Of a stretch of DNA of 64,000 nt, positions 49,729 through 58,902 are shown piece after piece; position 1 is the stretch's first letter; every line of letters starts with the position of its first letter. A program made the translations under genes and the position numbers. The notes under the pieces are model-generated. The model worked only from the letters and a program-made list of their open reading frames with translations. It had not been told where the DNA came from and made no database searches. The DNA is taken from the NCBI RefSeq assembly GCF_029892785.1, contig NZ_JARXXA010000012.1:1-64000 (forward strand), written 5' to 3'. The DNA comes from Parabacteroides sp. PH5-46 (lineage in GTDB: Bacteria > Bacteroidota > Bacteroidia > Bacteroidales > Tannerellaceae).

Positions 49729-50904
49729 ATGCTTAAATATATAACGATACTGTGTTTTGTATGGCTACCGGTCATCGCCTCTTGTCGGACAATAGACGTA
49801 CGGCTACCCTCTTACGCCGGACGGGAGTATTCCTGCTCTTTGTTTGAAGGAGCTAAGCAGGATACTATTGCTAAGGGAACACTAGATGCAGACGGCAAGG
49901 CAGTTATCCGTTTGTCCGGGAACTATCGCGGCGTAGCCTGCTTCTCGGTCAAGGATTCCGCTAAGGTATGGAATATTGTTGTCAGTGGTGATGAAGATAT
50001 TTGTATGAGCGAAGAGGGAACGCTTTTGTTTGAAGGCTCGCCCGAGAATAATTTTCTACTTCGCTCGATGGAGAGGCAAAACAACATCATACAGAAATAC
50101 GTAGATGCCACCAATGTTATGCAAAGGCAATCGATAGAGACAGAGTACAAGGCTTTCCGGAAGGAAATAACGGATAGCCCCCTCTATGCCGCCCGCCTAT
50201 TGGAGATCTTAAACCTATTGACAGGCGTAGGCAGCTCCTTTACCATCACAGAGGAAGAAATGCTGGAAGAACAATACGCCTTTGTGGTGGATCAATTGGA
50301 TTTTATCGATCTCTATAGCAGTGGGTTCTGGGAGCCGGTATTCGAACTGTGGATGCAGCAAAGCTACGCCAAGGATACCGTATTGGTAGCCGATGCCCGC
50401 CGCATGATTGACAGCTGCGGGCATGATATCCCCGTACGCCGCGAAGTAACACAGGCCATTATCCGCATGTTCAGTAAGTATGCAAAAGACAACTTACTGG
50501 CAGAGCTGGGAGTGGAATACCTGACCATGCCCCTGAACGGGCAAGCGGCACCGGAAATCGTACAGGAGGATACTGCAACATTAGTGCCCGTAAGCAGCCT
50601 GATCGTCTTTTACGAAACCGGCTGCGGCAATTGCCATTACGAGCTGGAACAGCTGAAAGAGAAATACAAATTACTGAGAGATAATAATATCCGCGTGATC
50701 TCCATCGCCGCCGACATAGACAAGGATATATTTGAAGCGACCGCCCACAGCCTGCCCTGGACAGACAAACTCTGCGACCTGAAAGGCTTTGAAGGCGAGA
50801 ACTTCCGGCACTACGGCATCGTAGGTACACCGACCTATATCCTGACCGACAGCGAAGGCATCGTACGCGGAAGATATGCACAACTTAAAAAACTTCTTCC
50901 TTAA
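49729..50904 (+). CDS. Thioredoxin-fold (TlpA-like) exported protein
   Basis: A short signal peptide (ITILCFVWLPVIASC, possibly lipoprotein, Cys19) is followed by a beta-rich N-terminal domain, a helical part (about 110-270) and a C-terminal thioredoxin domain. The redox motif is C-G-N-C in FYETGCGNCHYELEQLKEKY, and cis-Pro is in VGTPTYILTD. TlpA-like proteins in Bacteroidetes reduce or isomerise disulfides in the envelope. In this operon it probably helps fold Cys-containing fimbrial subunits. Confidence 0.78.
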   Translation: MLKYITILCFVWLPVIASCRTIDVRLPSYAGREYSCSLFEGAKQDTIAKGTLDADGKAVIRLSGNYRGVACFSVKDSAKVWNIVVSGDEDICMSEEGTLLFEGSPENNFLLRSMERQNNIIQKYVDATNVMQRQSIETEYKAFRKEITDSPLYAARLLEILNLLTGVGSSFTITEEEMLEEQYAFVVDQLDFIDLYSSGFWEPVFELWMQQSYAKDTVLVADARRMIDSCGHDIPVRREVTQAIIRMFSKYAKDNLLAELGVEYLTMPLNGQAAPEIVQEDTATLVPVSSLIVFYETGCGNCHYELEQLKEKYKLLRDNNIRVISIAADIDKDIFEATAHSLPWTDKLCDLKGFEGENFRHYGIVGTPTYILTDSEGIVRGRYAQLKKLLP

Positions 50905-50908
50905 AATT

Positions 50909-51787
50909 ATGAGGACAGGTATGATACAGCAGGAGGGATTCCAGTACATGGAAGTGGGAGAAGGAAAAGCGTTCCGTCTACCGATCCGGAAGCACAACTA
51001 TTTGATCTTCCTTTTGGAGGGAGAAATGCAGATCAGTTGCAACAACTTCTACCGTCGCGAGCTGCCTGAGGGGTGTTTTATGCTGGCTCCCATAACGGCA
51101 GACACCCTTTGCCGCAGCCTGCGTCCCTGCCGCTTGGTCCTACTGGCATTCAACGCCCTGCCGGCAGTCTATAATGGCCGCTATATGGCGGAACTGTACC
51201 AGATAGCCAAAGAGACGGACGATACGTTCGAGCCGGTGGTGACATGCGAGGCATTGCAAAAGTTCCTGAAACTGCTGCTGGGATACGAGAAAGCAGGGAT
51301 AGACAGTCCCAAACTGCATGCAATTAAAAGCCTGGAGCTTTTCCTTCTATTGCAAGCCTTCTACAGTACTCAGGAAGTAGCAAAGCTGTTACACCCGCTG
51401 GTGGGCAACAACCCCGCCTTCCGGCTGGATGTACTACGCTACTACCGGAACGTAAAGCGATCAGACGATCTGGCAGCTAAATTAGGCATGGAGAGCCGTG
51501 CCTTTGCCCTGGAGATGAAGAGAGAGTTCGGACTCTCCCCTTACCGGTGGCTCTTAAAGCGGAAAGCCGCCCATATCTATTTCAGCCTGCGGGAAGAAAA
51601 AGAGAAGCCCCTGGAAGTCATCTGGCTGGAAAACGGCTTCTACTATGCCGGACACTTCAGCCGCTTCTGCAAAGAACAATTCGGCGCTCCGCCGCTGAAA
51701 ATCAGGAATGCCTTGCGGCATTCTGAGGAACACGCAGCACGCAGCACGCAGCACGGATTTTCCCCCTCTCTTGTGGAGAGGGGTTAG
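50909..51787 (+). CDS. AraC-family transcriptional regulator
   Basis: The C-terminal half carries the AraC helix-turn-helix pair (DLAAKLGMESRAFALEMKREFGLSPYRWLLKRKAAHIYF and PLEVIWLENGFYYAGHFSRFCKEQFGAPPLKIR); the N-terminal half is a cupin-like sensing domain (RKHNYLIFLLEGEMQISCN). I start at ATG 50909, 4 bp after the previous stop; ATG 50876 would overlap that gene. It ends the fimbrial operon, so it would be made only when the switch is on and could reinforce it. The last 20 residues (EEHAARSTQHGFSPSLVERG) are encoded by a repeat element that runs into the gene. Confidence 0.82.
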   Translation: MRTGMIQQEGFQYMEVGEGKAFRLPIRKHNYLIFLLEGEMQISCNNFYRRELPEGCFMLAPITADTLCRSLRPCRLVLLAFNALPAVYNGRYMAELYQIAKETDDTFEPVVTCEALQKFLKLLLGYEKAGIDSPKLHAIKSLELFLLLQAFYSTQEVAKLLHPLVGNNPAFRLDVLRYYRNVKRSDDLAAKLGMESRAFALEMKREFGLSPYRWLLKRKAAHIYFSLREEKEKPLEVIWLENGFYYAGHFSRFCKEQFGAPPLKIRNALRHSEEHAARSTQHGFSPSLVERG

Positions 51788-51845
51788 GGGAGAGGCTTTC
51801 CCCGTTCTGCGTACTGCATACTGCGTACTGCGCCCGCCCCGGCGG
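51731..51845. repeat. Compound GC-rich repeat overlapping the 3' end of the AraC gene
   Basis: GCAGCACGCAGCACGCAGCACGG (51731-51756 region), a CCCCTCTC/GAGAGGGG hairpin (about 51764-51785), then CTGCGTACTGC units (51808-51832) and a GCCCGCCCCGGCGGGC hairpin. Related units appear at 40347-40376, 44583-44615 and about 36147-36175. It behaves as a dispersed repeat family rather than as part of one gene. Confidence 0.5.
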
Positions 51846-51970
51846 GCAGAAAAGAAATCTTATCTTTCTTAAGTTAACGCCAAGTTAATTTAAGGTTAGT
51901 CTATGGAGAAGGGAGGCCTGTGAAGGTATCCCTCTCATTTTTTTTGATTTTACAAACCAAGTCTTAACGA

Positions 51971-52435
51971 ATGTATTATAAGGAACTTAAACGTTTTTTT
52001 GAGGGGGAATACCCTTCAGTCAAGAGATTTATAGCCAAAACAGCCTTATTGCCCTCCCAGGAAAGAGCGCAATGGCTGCGTATCGCCTTTGAGGCTGCCC
52101 TGCACAACTGGGAAGAGGCGAATAGTGAATTCCAGCCATTCCTGGTGAACCTGACAAAGTGTAACCGGCAGTCCTTCCTGGACTACCTGCACAAGGCTAC
52201 CGTCATGGGAAGCCTTCGCTTCAAAGTAGAAAACCCCATATTGCTACGAAAAGTAATCTGGCTACTGGAAGGAGGTGCGAGGGAAAGAAAATCTTCCTCC
52301 TGGGACCTTTGCTCCTCCCTATTATATGGAATGGACTTCGGCCTGAAAGTAAACAGCCTCCACCAATACATGCGCACCGACATCTTCACCACCGACGATA
52401 TGGTGGAGCTACTGGAGATACCCCTTTTCTTTTAA
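51971..52435 (+). CDS. Unknown 154-aa protein
   Basis: A mostly helical soluble protein (YYKELKRFFEGEYPSVKRFIAK, RAQWLRIAFEAALHNWEEAN, LLRKVIWLLEGGARERKS) with no recognised domain, no signal peptide and no membrane segment. It lies about 180 bp after the AraC gene, behind the compound repeat, on the same strand. A role as a transcript-linked regulator of the fimbrial locus is possible but unsupported. No terminator is clear between it and the palindromic repeat downstream. Confidence 0.5.
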   Translation: MYYKELKRFFEGEYPSVKRFIAKTALLPSQERAQWLRIAFEAALHNWEEANSEFQPFLVNLTKCNRQSFLDYLHKATVMGSLRFKVENPILLRKVIWLLEGGARERKSSSWDLCSSLLYGMDFGLKVNSLHQYMRTDIFTTDDMVELLEIPLFF

Positions 52436-52472
52436 TATGATATAACTGAAACACACAATACGGGTAGTATAA

Positions 52473-52660
52473 AAATCGCATAGCGATTAAATGTCATTAG
52501 CCAGGGCGCGCCAGCCCCTGGTTGGGATGATCCATGCCCCATATTATAGCCCCATTAGGGGCGATATATTGCATACCTACGGCATGCATATATTGGGTTT
52601 GACCCATTAATACAGGGGCTGGCGCCACCTGCCTAATAACATCTAGTCGCTATGCGATTT
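52473..52660. repeat. 188-bp palindromic repeat (MITE- or REP-like)
   Basis: Two 48-bp arms, 52473-52520 and 52613-52660, are inverted copies with about 42 matches of 48 (AAATCGCATAGCGA at the ends, CGCCAGCCCCTG at the inside). The centre contains further short palindromes. It contains no gene and ends just 12 bp before the toxin gene stop. It fits a miniature inverted-repeat or REP-like unit, or a bidirectional terminator. Confidence 0.6.
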
Positions 52661-52672
52661 AAATTTTATATG

Positions 52673-52987
52673 TTACGTTATTTTTAGTTTGGCGGGGTTT
52701 TGTCGGCAATCCCATAAATCAACAATGTAGACATTCTGGGTATCACAATAGTAGATGATTTTGGTATGACGATGTACAACCAGCGAACGGAAGTCTTCCG
52801 GATGGCCGACAAGCAAAGGTTCACGTTTGCCGATAGCGGATTGTCTGCTGATTCGCTCTACATTTTCAGCTATGCCACGCATGAAGCTATCAGCGGCTTT
52901 CAAACCCATATTATCGAAATACCATCGTGTCGTTCTGAGGTATTTGGCGCGTGCAGTGTGCTTCCAGATGATTTGTTTTATTGCCAC
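52673..52987 (-). CDS. ParE/RelE-family toxin
   Basis: The 104-aa protein has the ParE/RelE pattern: QIIWKHTARAKYLRTTRWYFDNMGLKAADSFMRGIAENVERIS, then IGKREPLLVGHPEDFRSLVVHRHTKIIYYCDTQNVYIVDLWDCRQNP. The family poisons gyrase (ParE) or cuts ribosome-bound mRNA (RelE); the conserved end DLWDCRQNP is ParE-like. Its start overlaps the antitoxin stop by 10 bp, the usual coupled order. Confidence 0.85.
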   Translation of the reverse strand: MAIKQIIWKHTARAKYLRTTRWYFDNMGLKAADSFMRGIAENVERISRQSAIGKREPLLVGHPEDFRSLVVHRHTKIIYYCDTQNVYIVDLWDCRQNPAKLKIT

Positions 52988-53229
52988 GATGCGATGAGTT
53001 TCTCCATCTCTTCCATTACCTGTTGATGGTTATAAGCACGTGTGTCGCGTGCTGAAGCAATTGCCGAAGCAATGTTCTCGGCTGGTGATGCCGATAGCGG
53101 GTAAGGTTGCAGCCTGTCATCGTCGGCAACAATCTGTACAGCTGTCTTTTTGCTTTTCATCATAGCACGAGCTACGTTCATCAGCGTACGACCTTCTTCC
53201 GTATTTTCGTTTATTAAGATTGTTGTCAT
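52978..53229 (-). CDS. Antitoxin of the ParE-type pair
   Basis: This 83-aa protein (MTTILINENTEEGRTLMNVARAMMK...) is the antitoxin partner of the downstream toxin gene, with which it overlaps by 10 bp. The N-terminal part is a putative DNA-binding or dimerisation segment; the C-terminal MEEMEKLIASWQ helix would bind the toxin. I start at MTTIL (53229). It is not a clear ribbon-helix-helix. A -7 box TATCTTTG (minus, 53256-53263) lies 27 bp upstream, and autorepression there is expected. Confidence 0.8.
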   Translation of the reverse strand: MTTILINENTEEGRTLMNVARAMMKSKKTAVQIVADDDRLQPYPLSASPAENIASAIASARDTRAYNHQQVMEEMEKLIASWQ

Positions 53230-53255
53230 AACCGTCACATTTTTATGATATAACA

Positions 53256-53263
53256 CAAAGATA
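53256..53263 (-). promoter_or_regulatory. Promoter -7 box of the toxin-antitoxin pair
   Basis: TATCTTTG on the minus strand, 27 bp before the antitoxin start; no sharp -33. Confidence 0.5.
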
Positions 53264-53345
53264 CGAAATAATGATGAACAATGAAACAACGTTCGCTGCT
53301 TTGCAACAAGGAAGATTAAAATTTCATAGCTACGGATTAAACCAT

Positions 53346-53353
53346 TACCTTTG
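53346..53353 (+). promoter_or_regulatory. Promoter -7 box of the RND efflux operon
   Basis: TACCTTTG, 68 bp before the adaptor ATG at 53421. The leader is about 60 nt. Confidence 0.5.
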
Positions 53354-53420
53354 GGGGTAGTCTAAAATGACGATTACTTATATTTTTCTCATATTACCTA
53401 ATATTTAAGACCAATTAAAC

Positions 53421-54518
53421 ATGACGAAGAGTGCTAAATGGGGTGTAATTATTGTGATAGGATTATTAATTGTTGGTATGATTGTTTATCCCCGTATTAA
53501 AAGCAAATTGACAACGTCTAAGAATGCTTCCGAAGTGGTTCCTCCATCCTCTCCTGCACTTCGCACACAGGTATTGAATATCAATGCCCAGGTGTTAAAG
53601 CAACAAACACTAAGTGAAACCTACCGGACAACAGGCAGCACTATGCCTGATGAAGAAGTAGACCTTTCTTTTGAGTCGTCGGGTAAGATTGTGGCTATTT
53701 ATTTTAAGGAAGGTACGCATGTGAAAGAAGGAGATTTGCTGGCTAAGATAAATGACAAACCTTTGCAGGCGCAATTAAAGAAACTGGAAGCCGAGGTGCC
53801 TTTGGCTACCGACCGGGTGTATCGTCAGCGTACGTTGCTGGAGAAAGATGCCGTGAGCCAGGAAGCCTTCGAGCAGGTAACCACCGATTATGAAAAACTA
53901 ATGGCAGACATCGAACTGGTAAAAGCCAATATCGCACAAACCGAATTACGCGCTCCTTTTGACGGGATTATCGGTCTCCGCTTCGTGAGTGAAGGAGCTT
54001 ATGCTACCCCCTCTACCGTGATTGTAAAACTAACCAAGATATCTCCCCTTAAAATAGAATTTTCTGTTCCTGAAAGGTATGAGTCGGATGTGAAAGACGG
54101 AACACCCATCACCTTCCACATGCAGGCTACAGATGGGATGATTCAAAAATATCATGCCAAGGTATATGCTGTAGAAGCAACGATAGACCAGACCACCCGT
54201 ACGCTGAAGGTACGTGCCACCTATCCGAACCAGAACGAAGCCATCCTGCCGGGTAGGTATCTGTCGGTAGAAGTAACCAAGCGCGAGATTAAAGATGCAC
54301 TGGCTGTCCCCAGCGAAGCCGTTATCCCCGAGATGGGTAAGAGCATCGTTTATTTATATAAAGGTGGCGTGGCCATGCCTGCGGAAATTGTTACCGGCCT
54401 GCGGACGGAAAGCCACGTACAGGCACTGGAAGGATTACATCCGGGAGATACCCTGATTACTACCGGTGTGATGCAGTTGAGAACAGGCATGAAAGTTATG
54501 ATTGACAATTTGAACTAA
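53421..54518 (+). CDS. RND efflux periplasmic adaptor (membrane-fusion protein)
   Basis: The N-terminal helix (WGVIIVIGLLIVGMIVYP) anchors it in the inner membrane; the lipoyl/barrel-sandwich hybrid (SFESSGKIVAIYFKEGTHVKEGDLLAKIND), a short coiled-coil hairpin (LKKLEAEVPLATDRVYRQRTLLEKDAVSQEAFEQ), TELRAPFDGIIGLRFVSEGAYA and beta-barrel (PLKIEFSVPERY) parts follow. At 365 aa it is a normal HlyD/AcrA-type adaptor. It links the pump at 54527 (9 bp downstream) to the outer-membrane channel. Confidence 0.92.
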   Translation: MTKSAKWGVIIVIGLLIVGMIVYPRIKSKLTTSKNASEVVPPSSPALRTQVLNINAQVLKQQTLSETYRTTGSTMPDEEVDLSFESSGKIVAIYFKEGTHVKEGDLLAKINDKPLQAQLKKLEAEVPLATDRVYRQRTLLEKDAVSQEAFEQVTTDYEKLMADIELVKANIAQTELRAPFDGIIGLRFVSEGAYATPSTVIVKLTKISPLKIEFSVPERYESDVKDGTPITFHMQATDGMIQKYHAKVYAVEATIDQTTRTLKVRATYPNQNEAILPGRYLSVEVTKREIKDALAVPSEAVIPEMGKSIVYLYKGGVAMPAEIVTGLRTESHVQALEGLHPGDTLITTGVMQLRTGMKVMIDNLN

Positions 54519-54526
54519 TATCCCCT

Positions 54527-57500
54527 ATGGCAAATATTTCCGAATTAAGTATCAATCGCCCCGTACTTTCAACGGTAATGGTATTGGTTATCCTGTTGTT
54601 CGGGATGATTGGGTACCGCTGGTTGGGGGTACGTGAATATCCGAGTGTAGACCAACCGATTATCTCTGTGAGTACATCGTACCCGGGGGCTAATGCGGAG
54701 GTAATCATGAACCAGATTACCGAACCCTTGGAGCAGAATATTAACGGGATTCCCGGCATCCGTTCGTTAAGCAGTGTGAGTAGCCAGGGAAACAGCCGTA
54801 TCACGGTAGAATTTGAACTTTCTGTAGATCTGGAAACGGCAGCGAATGATGTGCGTGATAAGGTTTCACGTGCCCAACGATACCTGCCGCGTGACTGCGA
54901 CCCTCCTACCGTGTCCAAGGCCGATGCCGACGCCACTCCTATTATGCAGATCGGTATCCGAAGCAGCCAGCGTTCGCTGATGGAACTGAGCGAAATAGCT
55001 GAATTGACCGTAAAAGAGCGTTTGCAGACGATCCAGAATGTGAGTGGTGTAGATATATGGGGGCAGAAGCGCTATTCCATGAGGCTGTGGCTGGACCCTA
55101 TCAAGATGGCCGGATATGGTGTAACGCCTCTTGACGTGAAGAGCGCCGTAGATGCCGAAAACGTAGAATTGCCTTCGGGAAGTATAGAAGGAAATACGGT
55201 GGAACTATCTATCCGTACCTTGGGATTGATGACTACCGCCAAGGAGTTTAACGATTTAATCGTGAAAAAAACCAGCGACCAGATTGTTCGCTTCCAGGAT
55301 ATCGGTTATGCCGAACTGGCACCGGAGGATATCAAGAGTTTCCTGAAGAAGAACGGTGAGCCCATGGTTATCGACGTGATTATCCCCCAACCGGGAGCCA
55401 ACCATATTGAAATTGCCGACGAAGCCTATCAGCGTATCGAGCAACTAAAGAAAGACTTACCAGAGGATGTTACCATCGAAATGGTGTATGATAATACCAG
55501 TTTCATACGTGCCTCTATCCGGGAAGTGGAAGAAACGATCTATGTAGCCTTCATTCTGGTGGTGTTGATTATCTTCCTGTTCCTGCGCGACTGGCGCGTA
55601 ACCTTGGTTCCGGTAGTTGTAATTCCGGTTTCACTGGTGGGAGCCTTCTTTGTGATGTACGTGGCCGGTTTCTCTGTGAATGTACTGACCATGTTGGCTA
55701 TCGTGCTCTCCGTAGGGCTAGTGGTAGACGACGCCATTGTGGTGGCCGAGAATATCTATGTGCGTATCGAGCGGGGTATGCAGCCGAAGGAGGCGGGGAT
55801 CGAAGGCTCGAAAGAAATCTTTTTTGCCGTTATCTCTACGACCATTACCCTGATATCCGTGTTCCTTCCGATTGTATTTATGGAAGGGATGACGGGGCGC
55901 TTGTTCAAGGAGTTTAGTATCGTAATTGCCGGATCGGTAGCGATTTCTTCCTTTGTTGCGCTTACCTTTACGCCCATGCTTGCCACAAAACTGTTGAAGC
56001 GGCGGGAGCATAAGAACTGGTTCTACCGGAAGACCGAGCCTTTCTTTGAGTGGCTGAACAATATTTATGCGAAAGGATTGGACTACTTCTTGAGTCATAA
56101 GTGGATGGCTGTCCCTGTTGTCGTTATTTTATTCGCTACCATCTTTTATTTCTGGCAGAAAATACCTGCTGAACTTTCACCTTTGGAAGACCGTTCGCAG
56201 ATATCCATCAACCTGCGCGGTCCGGAGGGTACTACCTTTGAATTTATCCGCGACTTTGCCGAGCGGATTGAAGTAATAGCCGATTCGCTGGCACCGGAAA
56301 GAAAATCCATCACTACCCGTTCTTGGGGTTCGAGCGGTTTTATTACCGTTTTATTGCCCGACATACAGGATCGTGATCGATCTCAGATGGAAATAGCCGA
56401 GAATATATCAGCAGCTGTCAGGAAAGAGACGTTGGCTCGCGGATTCGTGCAGCAGCAATCTACCTTTGGCGGTAGGAGAGGGGGGATGCCCGTACAATAC
56501 GTACTGCAGGCAACCAGTCTGGGAAAACTACAGGAATTCCTTCCGGAGTTTATGCAACGGGTGAATGAAAGCCCCGTTTTCCAAATGGCGGATGTAAATC
56601 TGAAATTCACCAAGCCGGAAGTCCGTATCGAGATAAACCGCGACAAGGCTTCGTTGTTGGGCGTAAGTACCCAGAACATTGCCCAGACATTACAATATGC
56701 CCTGAGCGGACAACGTATGGGCTACTTTTATATGGGAGGCAAGCAATACCAGATATTGGGCGAGATTAACCGCCAGCAGCGGAATACACCTCTGGACTTA
56801 CGCTCTATCTACGTACGTAGTAACAATGGGGCGATGATACAGCTAGACAACCTGGTATTGCTGCAAGAGAATGTAGCTCCACCACAACTTTACCGGTATA
56901 ACCGCTTTGTATCGGCAACCGTTTCCAGCGGACTAAACAAGGGCTATACCTTAGGGGATGGTCTGAACGAGATGGACAAAATTGCTGCTGATGTGCTGGA
57001 CGATACCTTCCGTACGGCACTTTCCGGTGAGTCGAAAGAGTTTCGCGAAAGTTCCGACAGCCTGATGTTCGCCATGGTACTGGCATTATTTATGATCTAT
57101 CTGGTACTGGCGGCTCAGTTTGAGAGTTTTAAAGACCCCTTGGTGGTCATGTTTACCGTACCATTAGCCATTGCAGGAGCACTGATGTTTATGAGTGCTT
57201 CGGGAGTTACCATGAATATATTCAGCCAGATCGGTATTATTATGCTCATTGGTTTGGTGGCGAAGAACGGGATTTTGATTGTAGAATTTGCCAACCAGCG
57301 ACAGGATAGTGGCTTATCCATCGGAGAGGCGATCCGTTCGGCTTCTATCCAGCGTTTGCGCCCAATCCTGATGACCAGTGTTTCTACCATTCTTGGTTTG
57401 CTTCCGCTGGTATTTGCTTCTGCCGAAGGGGCACAGGGACGTATTGCCATGGGAACAGCCGTAGTAGGGGGGATGCTTGTATCTACCTTCCTGACACTTT

Positions 57501-57565
57501 TCGTTGTTCCGGCTATGTACAGCTTTATTTCTACCGACAGACAAAAAAAGATATCAAAGAGATGA
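54527..57565 (+). CDS. RND multidrug efflux pump (HAE1/AcrB-like)
   Basis: The 1012-aa protein is a full RND transporter: first helix (VLSTVMVLVILLFGMIGYRWL), docking and porter loops (SSQGNSRITVEFELSVDLETAANDVRDKVSRAQRYLP), helices with the proton-relay motif VGLVVDDAIVVAENIY (Asp-Asp pair), and TM blocks at about 335-560 and 855-1005. It exports hydrophobic toxic compounds from the periplasm by proton antiport; substrates cannot be read from sequence. It lies between adaptor and TolC genes, overlapping the TolC gene by 4 bp, and forms one operon. Confidence 0.93.
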   Translation: MANISELSINRPVLSTVMVLVILLFGMIGYRWLGVREYPSVDQPIISVSTSYPGANAEVIMNQITEPLEQNINGIPGIRSLSSVSSQGNSRITVEFELSVDLETAANDVRDKVSRAQRYLPRDCDPPTVSKADADATPIMQIGIRSSQRSLMELSEIAELTVKERLQTIQNVSGVDIWGQKRYSMRLWLDPIKMAGYGVTPLDVKSAVDAENVELPSGSIEGNTVELSIRTLGLMTTAKEFNDLIVKKTSDQIVRFQDIGYAELAPEDIKSFLKKNGEPMVIDVIIPQPGANHIEIADEAYQRIEQLKKDLPEDVTIEMVYDNTSFIRASIREVEETIYVAFILVVLIIFLFLRDWRVTLVPVVVIPVSLVGAFFVMYVAGFSVNVLTMLAIVLSVGLVVDDAIVVAENIYVRIERGMQPKEAGIEGSKEIFFAVISTTITLISVFLPIVFMEGMTGRLFKEFSIVIAGSVAISSFVALTFTPMLATKLLKRREHKNWFYRKTEPFFEWLNNIYAKGLDYFLSHKWMAVPVVVILFATIFYFWQKIPAELSPLEDRSQISINLRGPEGTTFEFIRDFAERIEVIADSLAPERKSITTRSWGSSGFITVLLPDIQDRDRSQMEIAENISAAVRKETLARGFVQQQSTFGGRRGGMPVQYVLQATSLGKLQEFLPEFMQRVNESPVFQMADVNLKFTKPEVRIEINRDKASLLGVSTQNIAQTLQYALSGQRMGYFYMGGKQYQILGEINRQQRNTPLDLRSIYVRSNNGAMIQLDNLVLLQENVAPPQLYRYNRFVSATVSSGLNKGYTLGDGLNEMDKIAADVLDDTFRTALSGESKEFRESSDSLMFAMVLALFMIYLVLAAQFESFKDPLVVMFTVPLAIAGALMFMSASGVTMNIFSQIGIIMLIGLVAKNGILIVEFANQRQDSGLSIGEAIRSASIQRLRPILMTSVSTILGLLPLVFASAEGAQGRIAMGTAVVGGMLVSTFLTLFVVPAMYSFISTDRQKKISKR

Positions 57566-58902
57566 AACGACTTTTCTATATAGGGTTTTTGCTTATACTG
57601 ACCGCCTCCATAGGCGCACAGGAAGTGTATAACCTGAAACGCTGCATTGAAACGGGATTGGAACGTAACTATGCCATCCGCATCATACGCAACACACAAC
57701 AAATTAGTGACAATAACGCCACCATCGGAAATGCCGGTTATCTGCCGACAGTAGGAATGAATGGTGGATTTAACGGAAGTATCAACAATACCCGCGAGGA
57801 AGCAAAAGACGGGACGGTTACAAAAACAAACGGTATCAACTCGGAAACGGCAACAGCCGGAATTGATGTGAATTGGACGATCTTCGATGGCTTCGGTATA
57901 CAGGCTGAATATGCCAAACTGAAAGAATTGAAAAGCATTGGAGAGCTCAATACCCGCATGACGATTGAAGACCTTATCGCCGATATCGCCAGTGAGTATT
58001 ACAACCTTATCCGTCAGAAAATCCGCTTACAAAACCTGACTTCTACATTGAACCTGTCGCGTGAACGGCTCCGCATTGTGGAAGAACGTTACTATATCGG
58101 TTCAATGTCTCGTCTGGATTTGCAACAGGCCCAGGTGGACTTTAACTCCGACAGCTCGGCTGTGTTGAACCAGCTGGAAGTAGTACATCGTTCGCGTACA
58201 GCTCTCAACCAACTGATGTCTATTGATAATGTAGAAGAACGGATCCATCAGAAAGACTCAACGATCTACCCCAATCCCTTCCTTGATGAAGTGGACTTGT
58301 GGAGCAGTACCATGAGCTCTAATGTATCCTTATTGCTGGCTCAGAAAGACCAGCGACTCTCGGAACTCGACCTGAAAAAGGCCAAAAGTCGCAACTATCC
58401 TTATCTGCGACTGAACGGAGGATATGGCTATACCGGCAACTGGTACGAAGTAGGAAATACGGACTTCCAGCGGAGGCTCGGTTTCAATTACGGAGTGACT
58501 GTCGGCTTTACAGTGTTTGACGGACTCAACCGGAAACGTGAACAGCGAAACGCCCGTATCCAGATAGAGAACAGCGAACTCAGGAGACAAGAATTGGAAC
58601 TGGCTTTGCGTGCCGATATGAGCAACCAATGGATGGCCTACGAAAACAACCTGAACCTTTGGGCGTTGGAGAAAGAAAACGTAGTAGCCGCACAAGAGAA
58701 CTACCGTATCGCAATGGAGAGATATCGCCTGGGGCAACTCTCCGGTATTGAATTACGCGAAGCGCAGAACAGCCTCCTCAATGCTGAGGAGAGCAAGTCC
58801 ATTGCCGAGTTTTCTACTAAGCTGTGTGAAATATCCCTATTACAACTAAGCGGACAAATCACCAATTATCTGATTCCTGATCCGAACGAAGCGAGCCAGT
58901 GA
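57562..58902 (+). CDS. TolC-family outer-membrane efflux channel
   Basis: The signal peptide (FYIGFLLILTASIGAQ) is followed by the two repeated OEP domains of about 200 residues (YNLKRCIETGLERNYAIRIIRNTQQI, RLDLQQAQVDFNSDSSAVLNQLEVVHRSRTALNQL; then SELDLKKAKSRNYPYLRLNGGYGYTG, YRLGQLSGIELREAQNSLLNAEESKSIAEF). Trimers form the tunnel of the tripartite pump. The ATG overlaps the pump stop as ATGA. The stop directly meets the convergent DUF4625 gene. Confidence 0.92.
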   Translation: MKRLFYIGFLLILTASIGAQEVYNLKRCIETGLERNYAIRIIRNTQQISDNNATIGNAGYLPTVGMNGGFNGSINNTREEAKDGTVTKTNGINSETATAGIDVNWTIFDGFGIQAEYAKLKELKSIGELNTRMTIEDLIADIASEYYNLIRQKIRLQNLTSTLNLSRERLRIVEERYYIGSMSRLDLQQAQVDFNSDSSAVLNQLEVVHRSRTALNQLMSIDNVEERIHQKDSTIYPNPFLDEVDLWSSTMSSNVSLLLAQKDQRLSELDLKKAKSRNYPYLRLNGGYGYTGNWYEVGNTDFQRRLGFNYGVTVGFTVFDGLNRKREQRNARIQIENSELRRQELELALRADMSNQWMAYENNLNLWALEKENVVAAQENYRIAMERYRLGQLSGIELREAQNSLLNAEESKSIAEFSTKLCEISLLQLSGQITNYLIPDPNEASQ

